NCBI GenBank assembly: GCA_001563325.1
Contig: LRSK01000110.1
Span: 1-5,929, forward strand
Direction: 5' to 3'
DNA from: Candidatus Thorarchaeota archaeon SMTZ1-83
GTDB lineage: Archaea; Asgardarchaeota; Thorarchaeia; Thorarchaeales; Thorarchaeaceae
DNA: 5,929 bases
A program made the position numbers and the translations under genes. Each line of letters opens with the position of its first letter. The first letter of the stretch is position 1. The notes below the pieces were generated by a model, which saw nothing but the letters and a program-made list of their open reading frames with translations, made no database searches and was not told the DNA's origin. This document shows, one piece after another, positions 1-5,817 of this stretch.

Positions 1-30
1 CAAGTCGTGTCCATACGGAAAGGATGGATT

Positions 31-504
31 ATGCAGACATTCTGCTATATAGGCAAAAGAGTAATCACTCTTGAAGTTACAGGCTGGGGTATGCAAGAAA
101 TGAGACATCTCCTGAACCAAGTAATCTCTGTCAAGCGTGAACTGAAGGAGATATACTACACGACTCGGAATGAGAGCACAAAGGCAGATGTCAAAGAGCT
201 TGTTGCTTCCACAATTGCGGTTCAGAGGATTCTCGAGCAGCTCTTGGAAACCAGGAGGAAATCCAGAATGGCCAAGAGAGTCCTGAGTGATAGAAAGGCA
301 GAACTAGCACTTCGAAGATGGAATGCTGGGTTCCCACGACGCGCCAGGGACTTCCTAAGGAAGCGCAAGAACATCGAACAGCAACATCTTCATCGATACA
401 AGAATTCGTTTCAGGAGTACCTGGAGAACATGGGCAACGAACTCGTTTCGTGGTCTGAGGACATTGAAACGATGAGAGAGATACCTCGTCTCCCGGATGA
501 CTGA
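31..504 (+). CDS. Hypothetical highly charged, mostly helical protein
   Basis: I do not recognise this family. From the ATG at 31 it encodes 157 residues. This start is preferred because AAAGGA (19-24) lies six bases upstream; a GTG at 7 is in frame, and since the frame is open to the window edge the gene could begin further left. After a short N-terminal segment that could form beta strands (MQTFCYIGKRVITLEV), the rest looks alpha-helical with heptad-like spacing of Leu, Ile and Val, suggesting a coiled coil or helical bundle. The middle (about residues 73-116) is rich in Arg and Lys; the last 20 or so residues are acidic and end in PRLPDD. There is no signal peptide, membrane segment, zinc-binding cysteine cluster or P-loop. 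The basic middle could bind nucleic acid or an acidic partner, but that is speculation. It ends three bases before the convergent prf1 stop. It is probably a real gene because the frame stays open and has a ribosome binding site. Confidence 0.65.
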   Translation: MQTFCYIGKRVITLEVTGWGMQEMRHLLNQVISVKRELKEIYYTTRNESTKADVKELVASTIAVQRILEQLLETRRKSRMAKRVLSDRKAELALRRWNAGFPRRARDFLRKRKNIEQQHLHRYKNSFQEYLENMGNELVSWSEDIETMREIPRLPDD

Positions 505-507
505 CTA

Positions 508-1587
508 CTACCATCTCAGATTTGCTGCGATTCCTCCAAAGGACACAAGCTGCGCTCCGGATTCAGTCTGCGTAGAGAAGACAAGTATCTCAGTACCGTA
601 TTCAGAAACGTCGTCGTAGAGTCTATCGAGTAGCTCCACTTTGTCTTCTGATATCATTATAGTCTCTACCCTTCCAGCATGAAGGGCGTCCATAACTTCC
701 TTCTCCCCGTAGGCGGCAGTGTTCTCACCCTTCATGAGAGATTCCATGAATGCATCCCACGTCTGCCGCTCGGCGTAGATTTCAGTTTCCTTCAGAACAC
801 GTGATGCTTCTTTCATGGCTTGGTAGAGTCCGGTTTCATCTATCAAGCTAACGGGGATGATGACATCAGCAATCTTCTCCCTAATTCTATAGTCTAGGTC
901 TCCTTTCTCAAGAAACTCCTGTGCACGAATGGTGTTTCCTCCGAGAACAACCGCATCCACATTCTCTATATCGTCTAGCAACAGGTCCTTGAGGATTCGA
1001 CCGACATGTCTGAAGAACTCAAGCATTTTCTCCTCTCGGATTCTGAGGTACCGCTTGGCGCTCTGGCCACCTGCTCGCGTCTTACCGATGATGTAGAAAT
1101 CTTCGTCCCGGACTAGCTCCATGTGTTTGCCCCGAAGATAACCAATAGTTACTTTCCCACCTTCGATCAATACTATGACGACGAGACTTTTTGGTAGGGT
1201 CATCTCTTCAAGTTCGTCGGTGACAAACTCCCTGCCGCAGATGTATGTGAACTGAGACACCGGTGAGGGAGGCACAACGATCTCCCGCACCTCTTGTTCG
1301 CTCCCACCTTCCTCGATGATGCCAAAGAAGAAGGCAATGCCATTCTCCGGCACTTGGTTCAATCTGGCAAGTTCAGTCAGGATTGCCGTTAGATTGTCCT
1401 GTACATTCTTCCTGTTTGCCTTGCTCTTGATGTTATCAGCGCCTGCGAGCTCTTGCTTGACAAAGCTTGTTACATCTACTAGACTCTTGGTTGGTGGAAT
1501 GTAGAGGGTCGTAAACGAGCTATGCCTACCTTGGAGTGCCTTGAGCTCTTGCACTTTGCGTTTGAGCTTCTGACGCTCCGCTGACAT
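508..1587 (-). CDS. prf1: Peptide chain release factor aRF1 (eRF1 family), short form lacking the domain 3 minidomain
   Basis: This class I release factor recognises stop codons in the ribosomal A site and triggers peptidyl-tRNA hydrolysis. Domain 1 (about residues 1-128) contains NIKS at 52-55 and the YxCxxxF motif as YICGREF at 115-121, both part of stop-codon decoding. Domain 2 (about 129-262) has the catalytic GGQ at 173-175 in a typical RAGGQSAKRY context. Domain 3 (about 263-359) has YGEKEVMDAL, RVETIMIS and the family ending GGIAANLRW, so the C-terminus is intact. Archaeal members are usually around 410 residues; this one has 359. The missing part falls between MISED (to 315) and KVELLDRLYDDVSEYGTEI, where the usual CxxC-bearing minidomain should be, and domain 3 has no cysteine. 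The GTS-loop position reads HSS (22-24), and the residues before NIKS are GAD rather than TAS-like. The ATG is supported by a strong Shine-Dalgarno sequence. The stop is TAG. It is divergent from pheST and convergent with the first gene. Family identity is very secure; whether it is the main factor or a paralogue is not known from this window. Confidence 0.95.
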   Translation of the reverse strand: MSAERQKLKRKVQELKALQGRHSSFTTLYIPPTKSLVDVTSFVKQELAGADNIKSKANRKNVQDNLTAILTELARLNQVPENGIAFFFGIIEEGGSEQEVREIVVPPSPVSQFTYICGREFVTDELEEMTLPKSLVVIVLIEGGKVTIGYLRGKHMELVRDEDFYIIGKTRAGGQSAKRYLRIREEKMLEFFRHVGRILKDLLLDDIENVDAVVLGGNTIRAQEFLEKGDLDYRIREKIADVIIPVSLIDETGLYQAMKEASRVLKETEIYAERQTWDAFMESLMKGENTAAYGEKEVMDALHAGRVETIMISEDKVELLDRLYDDVSEYGTEILVFSTQTESGAQLVSFGGIAANLRW

Positions 1588-1593
1588 ATCGTT

Positions 1594-1600
1594 TCACCTC
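1594..1600 (-). promoter_or_regulatory. Ribosome binding site of prf1
   Basis: On the minus strand GAGGTGA lies six bases before the prf1 ATG. It matches the archaeal consensus AGGAGGTGATC well and fixes the ATG at 1587 as the start. Confidence 0.75.
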
Positions 1601-1681
1601 TTCGTATACCTGCTATTTGACGGATTTCATAGAGAACTAGTGGCCGTCAGGCAACCGCCTAGGTCCTCCCGTGGAAGTCCG

Positions 1682-1689
1682 TATTTTAA
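1682..1689 (-). promoter_or_regulatory. Candidate TATA box for prf1
   Basis: TTAAAATA on the minus strand would place transcription start about 25 bases downstream, near 1660, giving a leader of about 70 nt before prf1. It is one of several A/T-rich stretches in an otherwise mixed region; the CTTTTTAAC near 1726-1734 is an alternative. No experimental support is available. Confidence 0.35.
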
Positions 1690-1725
1690 CATTGTGCCCC
1701 AGACGTTTTACATCTTCGGCGACAA

Positions 1726-1735
1726 GTTAAAAAGG
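1726..1735 (+). promoter_or_regulatory. Candidate TATA box for the pheST operon
   Basis: GTTAAAAAGG, preceded by the purine-rich GACAA (possible BRE), is the best TATA-like element upstream of pheS. Spacing of about 25 bases predicts transcription start near 1755 and a leader of about 130 nt. It lies about 40 bases from the candidate prf1 TATA box on the other strand, so the two divergent promoters could influence each other. Confidence 0.4.
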
Positions 1736-1761
1736 CTCTCAGAATCAGGCAGTCGTAACAG

Positions 1762-1858
1762 GTGATGAAGGGATGCACCGCCAATTTACAACACCCGTCT
1801 GATGGGAACCTTCTTTTGCGGGCCTAGTCCGTATGCGGCGAGTGCAGACGAACATCAC
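1762..1858 (+). promoter_or_regulatory. Possible structured RNA leader of pheST
   Basis: Two perfect six-base inverted repeats are nested in the predicted leader. The outer pair is GTGATG (1762-1767) with CATCAC (1853-1858); the inner pair is CGTCTG (1796-1801) with CAGACG (1845-1850). Only two unpaired bases separate the two helices on the 3' side. Inside them TGCGGG (1817-1822) can pair with TCCGTA (1828-1833), including two G-U pairs, around a CCTAG loop. By simple arithmetic about two six-base matches are expected by chance in 130 bases, so only the nesting makes this notable. I recognise no known riboswitch, tRNA or snoRNA-like RNA here. Confidence 0.3.
1773..1802 (+). CDS. Candidate 9-codon leader ORF upstream of pheS
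   Basis: ATG at 1773 opens a nine-codon frame, MHRQFTTPV, ending in TGA at 1800-1802. AGGTGAT (1760-1766), a match to the 3' part of the archaeal Shine-Dalgarno consensus, lies six bases upstream. The frame contains one Phe codon (TTT) and its stop lies within or next to the 5' strand of the CGTCTG/CAGACG repeat. Ribosomes here would disrupt the predicted leader helices. Such short frames are common by chance and a single Phe codon is weak evidence for attenuation, so this is a candidate only. Confidence 0.15.
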   Translation: MHRQFTTPV

Positions 1859-1865
1859 ACAATCA

Positions 1866-1882
1866 AATCAGGAGTTCTGATT
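1866..1882 (+). promoter_or_regulatory. Hairpin containing the pheS ribosome binding site
   Basis: AATCAG (1866-1871) and CTGATT (1877-1882) are perfect inverted repeats around a five-base loop, GAGTT. The pheS Shine-Dalgarno AGGAG (1870-1874) lies partly in the stem and partly in the loop. Its linear distance to the ATG is 13 bases, longer than usual. The hairpin could mask the site or shorten the effective distance. The stem has only two G-C pairs, so it is weak on its own. Confidence 0.35.
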
Positions 1883-1887
1883 CACAC

Positions 1888-3396
1888 ATGAGCGAACAGT
1901 TGACTGAAGGAGAAAAGGCAGTCCTTCGAGCACTATCCGACCAAGAGAGAAAAGCTAGTGCAACTCAGCTTGCAGAGATACTTGGTCAGAAGAAAATGAG
2001 AGTGGTATCCATTCTCAACTCACTCTCTCAGAAAGGACTGGCTATGCTGGAGATTCGAGAGATTGCGTCCTACGCCCTGACCCAAGAGGGAATGGAGTAC
2101 GCTGAGAAAGGTCTTCCGGAAGTCAGACTGTTTCGTGCAGTTTCAGAGATGGGGGGCAAAGCGAATGTTGATGACGCAGTGGCCAAGAGTGGTCTGACAC
2201 CTAGCGCAAAAGGAATCGCCATCAATTGGTCCCGGAAGAACGGTTGGCTGAGGATATCAAAAGAAGATGGTAACACAATCCTCGAAGTCAAAGCAGAAAT
2301 CTCAGAGACCCCAGTTCAGGCAGTTCTGTCGGCCATAATCGAAGGGAGTCAGTTTCTTCCTGCAAGTCACAAATCGGCCTTGGAGGAGGCCATCGAGAGG
2401 TCATTGGTCAACACCTCCACGACCAAGGTCTTTGAGGCTGAGGTGGCCCACGAAAAGAGAGCCATGATTGATGAACTACTGGAGACGGAAGTCAAGGGTA
2501 TTGCAAATCTAACGTCAGACATGCTTTCATCAGGAAGTTGGAGAGGAAAGACCTTCAGACCCTACAACGTTGAACTTGAGCCAGCATACGTCTACTATGG
2601 CAAGAAGCACCCCTATGCTGAATTCAACGACTGGCTAAGAGAGATCATGATAGGACTAGGTTTCACTGAGTGGTTTGGTCCATATGTGGAGACCGAGTTC
2701 TGGGGACATGATGCCTTATTCGTTCCGCAAGACCATGTTTCTCGAGAAGTCCAGGATCAGTTCAGGGTCGTGTCGCCATACGACCACGGAGACATTCTAG
2801 ACACAAAGTACTACAAGGAGGTGAAGGCAGTCCACGAGAACGGCGGTACGACGGGATCGAAGGGCTGGGATTGGCCCTTCAGCAAGGAGGTTGCCACTAG
2901 ACTCTGTTTGCGTCCTCACACAACTCCGGTTTCAATGCGGTACTTGTACGAGCATCGTGATAGCCCACAGAAGATGTTCATAATCGACCGGAACTTCAGG
3001 TCGGAAAAACTCGATGCAACACATGGACAGGAATTCGACCAATGCGAAGGGATCATCATGGACAAAGACCTGACCCTCAGAGACCTCCTCGGGTACCTGA
3101 CTTCGATATGCAAGGGAGTCGGCATCAAGAAGATGAAGTTCAAGCCAGGGCAGTTCCCTTTCACAGAGCCGAGCGTTGAGACCTTCGCAAAACATGACAA
3201 GTTAGGTTGGATTGAGCTTGGTGGGTCCGGTATCTTCAGACCAGAGGTCACACTTCCTCTGGGAATCAAGGACACTGTACTCGCGTGGGGAATCGGAAGT
3301 GGGAGGCTCTACATGGCAGCCATGGGTATCAACGACATTAGGAACCTGTTCACTAGAGACTTGACATGGCTCAGGAGGAGCGCCTTTGTAGCGTAG
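1888..3396 (+). CDS. pheS: Phenylalanine--tRNA ligase alpha subunit (archaeal type)
   Basis: This is the catalytic subunit of the cytosolic alpha2-beta2 PheRS, which activates Phe with ATP and charges tRNA-Phe. The 502 residues match the archaeal/eukaryotic length. Residues 1 to about 210 form small winged-helix-like domains of the type that contacts tRNA in this subfamily. The class II catalytic core follows: motif 1 region GFTEWFGPYVETEFW (258-272), then DALFVPQDHVSREVQD; motif 2 region LRPHTTPVSMRYL (341-353); RNFRSEKLDATHGQEFDQCEG (368-388); the Phe-pocket segment FPFTEPSVE (423-431); GGSGIFRPEV (445-454); and motif 3 GIGSGR (468-473) followed by GINDIRNLFTRDLTWLR. Some family-conserved positions are altered (HVSRE where HPARE is usual, DQCEG where HQxEG is usual). 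ATG at 1888 is the only reasonable start, since no in-frame start lies just upstream. Its ribosome binding site sits in a small hairpin. The stop TAG overlaps the pheT ribosome binding site, so the two genes are one operon and probably translationally coupled. Confidence 0.96.
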   Translation: MSEQLTEGEKAVLRALSDQERKASATQLAEILGQKKMRVVSILNSLSQKGLAMLEIREIASYALTQEGMEYAEKGLPEVRLFRAVSEMGGKANVDDAVAKSGLTPSAKGIAINWSRKNGWLRISKEDGNTILEVKAEISETPVQAVLSAIIEGSQFLPASHKSALEEAIERSLVNTSTTKVFEAEVAHEKRAMIDELLETEVKGIANLTSDMLSSGSWRGKTFRPYNVELEPAYVYYGKKHPYAEFNDWLREIMIGLGFTEWFGPYVETEFWGHDALFVPQDHVSREVQDQFRVVSPYDHGDILDTKYYKEVKAVHENGGTTGSKGWDWPFSKEVATRLCLRPHTTPVSMRYLYEHRDSPQKMFIIDRNFRSEKLDATHGQEFDQCEGIIMDKDLTLRDLLGYLTSICKGVGIKKMKFKPGQFPFTEPSVETFAKHDKLGWIELGGSGIFRPEVTLPLGIKDTVLAWGIGSGRLYMAAMGINDIRNLFTRDLTWLRRSAFVA

Positions 3397-3401
3397 GTGA
3401 T
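3395..3401 (+). promoter_or_regulatory. Ribosome binding site of pheT, overlapping the pheS stop codon
   Basis: AGGTGAT matches the 3' half of AGGAGGTGATC and starts inside the pheS TAG (3394-3396). It lies four bases before the ATG at 3406, which favours that start over the in-frame GTG (3397) and ATG (3400) that the site itself covers. An AGGAGGAG at 3373-3380 is too far from any of these starts. Confidence 0.55.
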
Positions 3402-3405
3402 GATT

Positions 3406-5094
3406 ATGATAGTAGAGTGCAGAATTGATGACCTTCTCTCATTGATTGGCAAGAAGATATCCGTGGAGAAACTCGAGGAAACCCTCTTCCTGGTGAAGGC
3501 CGAAGTAGAGAAGGTCGAAGGCAACGTCATTGAGATTGAAGTGAATCCTGACCGCCAAGATATGCTCTCAACAGAGGGAATAGCAAGAGCTGCAAGGTCC
3601 TTTCTCAGTCTTGAAACTGGATTACGAAAGTATCGTGTGAAGAAGTCTGGCAAGCAAATCCGCGTCAAGCCCGGCCTCATCCGTATTAGGCCGTTCATCT
3701 CCTGCTCTATCGTTAAGGACGTCCGCGTAGATGACGAACTGATCAAGGAGTACATGCATCTTCAAGAGGCGCTGACGGCCACCCACGGGCGAAACAGGAG
3801 CAAAGCCAGCATAGGTCTCTATGTGTACGATGACATTGATTTCCCCGTCATATATGCTCCAGTAGAACCGAAGAAGATCAAGTTCGTGCCGCTAGGGGGC
3901 GAGATCGAGATGGACGGTCCGACCATACTCTCCAAACACGAGAAAGGTGTCGAATATGGTTCCATAATCGAATCTCACAAGAAGTGGCCCTTGCTCTATG
4001 AATCGAGTGGCCTCGTGTTGAGTCTCCCGCCCATAATAAACAGCAACGACCTTGGTAGAATCACCACTGAAACGAAGAACCTCTTTCTGGAGGTAACGGG
4101 CACTCACCTCCCGACTGTCGACCAAGCCCTAAACATCATGACGGCTTCACTAGCGGACAGAGGCGGCAAAATCGAGTCGGTGTCTGTAGTCTACCCTGAT
4201 GGTTCAATAGATGAAACACCGGATTTCACACCCGAGCTAATGACAATCAGCATTGATGACATCAATGCCCTGACGGGTCTTGACTTGAGCGGAGCAGAGA
4301 TAATTGAGGCACTTAGGAAGATGGGATATGGAGCCAAGTTGATCAAGACCAAGGAAGTGCGGGTTGAGATTCCAGGGTATAGAGTGGACATACTACATCC
4401 TGTGGATGTGATGGAAGACATTGCGATGGGATACGGTTTCGACAGGATTGAACCTGCGATGCCTCAGACGATGACAACAGGGAAAGCGAATCCTGTTACA
4501 AGGTTCAAGAACAAGGTGAGAGACCTGATGGTCGGAGTTGGCTATCAGGAAGTAATGAACTACATAATGAGTTCCCCTGACCTTCTGAAAGACAAAATGC
4601 TCAGGAGTCGTCCGGTGGTTACCACGGGGAATCCCAAGAGCCGGGACTACTCAGTGCTCAGAAACTCACTCTTGCCTGTTCTTCTCGACTTCGCAGCGCA
4701 GAACCAACACGCCGACTATCCACAGAAGCTGTTTGAGGTTGGAGATATCGCGATTCCCGACGAGCTGATGGAGACCAGGATACAACAGATTCCGACAGTG
4801 TCTGGTGTTTTGATCGACACGTCAGTGAACATAACCGAGCTGGCCACAGACATCGGATTCTTACTGAGGAACCTTGGTTTGGATGGGGCGTTCAGCTATT
4901 CTGAACGTGAAGACCCGACTTTCATCCCGGGACGAGCCGCGGACATTCTCAAGACCGGCGAACCTATTGGGATGTTCGGAGAAATTGCCCCTGAAGTCTT
5001 GACGAATCTGGACCTCAAGATGCCAGTTGTAGCATTCGAGATATACCTTCCAAGGTCCGGAGAGTGGCGAGAACAGGGAAGTAGTCTGTCCTGA
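3406..5094 (+). CDS. pheT: Phenylalanine--tRNA ligase beta subunit (archaeal type)
   Basis: This is the partner of PheS in the alpha2-beta2 enzyme; it binds tRNA and carries the B3/B4 editing module that hydrolyses mischarged Tyr-tRNA-Phe. From ATG 3406 it has 562 residues, the archaeal/eukaryotic length, well short of the bacterial form of about 800, which has additional domains. Visible landmarks are the B1-like N-terminus with NPDRQDMLSTEG (47-58); the B3/B4 region with GRNRSKASIG (128-137), FVPLGGEIEMDGPTIL, LSLPPIINSN (205-214) and TKNLFLEVTGT (223-233); B5 with TISIDDINALTGLDL and PGYRVDILHPVDVMEDIA (323-340); and the catalytic-like B6/B7 module with GNPKSRDYSVLRNSLLPVLL (408-427), KLFEVGDI (441-448) and GMFGEIAPEVL (522-532), with AFEI near the end. 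GTG 3397 or ATG 3400 are possible starts adding three or two residues. The stop is TGA, and no T-rich terminator is evident after it. Confidence 0.96.
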   Translation: MIVECRIDDLLSLIGKKISVEKLEETLFLVKAEVEKVEGNVIEIEVNPDRQDMLSTEGIARAARSFLSLETGLRKYRVKKSGKQIRVKPGLIRIRPFISCSIVKDVRVDDELIKEYMHLQEALTATHGRNRSKASIGLYVYDDIDFPVIYAPVEPKKIKFVPLGGEIEMDGPTILSKHEKGVEYGSIIESHKKWPLLYESSGLVLSLPPIINSNDLGRITTETKNLFLEVTGTHLPTVDQALNIMTASLADRGGKIESVSVVYPDGSIDETPDFTPELMTISIDDINALTGLDLSGAEIIEALRKMGYGAKLIKTKEVRVEIPGYRVDILHPVDVMEDIAMGYGFDRIEPAMPQTMTTGKANPVTRFKNKVRDLMVGVGYQEVMNYIMSSPDLLKDKMLRSRPVVTTGNPKSRDYSVLRNSLLPVLLDFAAQNQHADYPQKLFEVGDIAIPDELMETRIQQIPTVSGVLIDTSVNITELATDIGFLLRNLGLDGAFSYSEREDPTFIPGRAADILKTGEPIGMFGEIAPEVLTNLDLKMPVVAFEIYLPRSGEWREQGSSLS

Positions 5095-5112
5095 GGCCCA
5101 AATCCCGCAGAC

Positions 5113-5123
5113 AAAGATATAAG
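5113..5123 (+). promoter_or_regulatory. Candidate TATA box for the GTPase gene
   Basis: AAAGATATAAG lies in the 88-base gap after pheT. Transcription would start near 5143-5146, downstream of the ATG codons at 5135 and 5138, leaving a leader of about 38 nt before the ATG at 5183. If real, it separates the GTPase unit from pheST and excludes the longer reading of the GTPase. Confidence 0.5.
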
Positions 5124-5182
5124 AAGTCGCAGGGATGATGTGGCACCAGTTTCACACTGCGCACATACAGGGGCACTACTGC

Positions 5183-5782
5183 ATGACGGAAGGTCCACCT
5201 CCCTCAGGAGCAATATCCTCAGACGAACCATCTGATGAGTTCAAGTTCAGAGTGGTTCTGCTGGGTGAGGCAACGGTGGGCAAGACTTCGCTGATAAGAC
5301 GGTTCACTGAGAACTCTTTCGATGAAGAATATAAGCAGACAATTGGCACGACTTTTGCCTCCAAGGATGTCAGTGTGACGGATAAGGAGGGCGACACAAG
5401 GCAGATTCGTCTCATCATCTGGGATATGGGGGGCCAGACCACATACCGAGAGCTGCGAAGACAGTTCATGAAGGGGTCCACTGGGGCAATCATAGTCTAT
5501 GATGTAACACGTCCGGAAACGTTCATGGCCATGAATAATTGGTTTGAGTCCTTCCGTGAAACGTGTCCTAATGCATCTGTAGTTGTTGCCGCCAACAAGG
5601 TAGATCTTTTGGACAATCGTATAGTGCCAGTGGAACCCGGACTAATGCTACGTGACTGGTTTCAGGCTGATTACTATGAAACGAGCGCAAAGACTGGTGA
5701 GGCAGTCACCGACGTGTTCGCCAAGCTAGCACAGCTCGTACTCAGGCAGAGCAGAGCTGAAAAAGGAAGCTCTGAGATGTAA
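5183..5782 (+). CDS. Ras/Rab-like small GTPase
   Basis: From ATG 5183 it encodes 199 residues. All G motifs are present: P-loop GEATVGKT (28-35), switch I with YKQTIGTTF (50-58) as in Rab proteins, G3 WDMGGQ (80-85), G4 ANKVD (137-141) and G5 ETSAK (166-170). It should therefore bind and hydrolyse GTP; Gln85 corresponds to Ras Gln61. The G3 motif has Met-Gly where Ras and Rab have Thr-Ala, so it resembles the DxGGQ of Arf-type proteins. An N-terminal extension of about 20 residues is Pro-, Ser- and acid-rich and likely disordered. The C-terminus, RQSRAEKGSSEM, has no cysteine for prenylation, and no myristoylation signal is seen. The start at 5183 is chosen because AGGGG (5169-5173) lies nine bases upstream and the TATA-like element would start transcription after the in-frame ATGs at 5135 and 5138, which would add 16 or 15 residues. 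The next gene starts 35 bases after the stop. Such GTPases are abundant in Asgard archaea; its effector and regulators cannot be told from here. Confidence 0.93.
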   Translation: MTEGPPPSGAISSDEPSDEFKFRVVLLGEATVGKTSLIRRFTENSFDEEYKQTIGTTFASKDVSVTDKEGDTRQIRLIIWDMGGQTTYRELRRQFMKGSTGAIIVYDVTRPETFMAMNNWFESFRETCPNASVVVAANKVDLLDNRIVPVEPGLMLRDWFQADYYETSAKTGEAVTDVFAKLAQLVLRQSRAEKGSSEM

Positions 5783-5804
5783 TGCAATGGTACCGAAAAC
5801 CGTC

Positions 5805-5811
5805 AGGAGGT
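5805..5811 (+). promoter_or_regulatory. Ribosome binding site of the CBS-domain gene
   Basis: AGGAGGT, six bases before GTG 5818, is the strongest Shine-Dalgarno sequence in the window. It supports a GTG start and translation as the second gene of a GTPase-CBS unit. Confidence 0.75.
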
Positions 5812-5817
5812 AGACAA

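Noticed and set aside
31..504. ESCRT-III-like reading of the first gene, from its basic then acidic helical layout and the possible Asgard setting
   Set aside because: Only the general charge pattern is similar; the protein is shorter, the basic part is central rather than N-terminal, and I see no family signature.
1762..1802. Possible C/D box guide RNA: GTGATGA (box C) at 1762 and CTGA (box D) at 1799
   Set aside because: The spacing of 30 bases has no internal D'/C' pair, and the flanks do not form the terminal stem. The box C bases also fit a helix with CATCAC, so the motifs are probably coincidental.
1765..1827. A 20-codon frame from ATG 1765 ending in TAG, in the pheS leader
   Set aside because: The ribosome binding sequence abuts the ATG with no spacing, there are no Phe codons, and its composition is not distinctive.
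1796..1854. Possible H/ACA guide RNA: stem CGTCTG/CAGACG followed by ACA at 1852-1854
   Set aside because: I see no kink-turn or K-loop GA/UGA elements and no clean upper stem at the expected distance, both expected in archaeal H/ACA RNAs.
2916..3275. Long minus-strand open frames opposite pheS, and similar ones opposite pheT, the GTPase and the first gene
   Set aside because: They overlap secure coding genes in other frames, lack ribosome binding sites and show no recognisable protein motifs, so they are shadows of the real genes.
5095..5112. Terminator after pheT
   Set aside because: No T-rich run or stem-loop is visible between the TGA and the next promoter-like element, so I could not support one.
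5135..5182. Longer GTPase start at ATG 5135 or 5138, adding the segment beginning MMWHQFHTAH
   Set aside because: The AGGG before it is too close to serve as a ribosome binding site, the predicted transcription start lies downstream of it, and the extra residues resemble no part of a GTPase.
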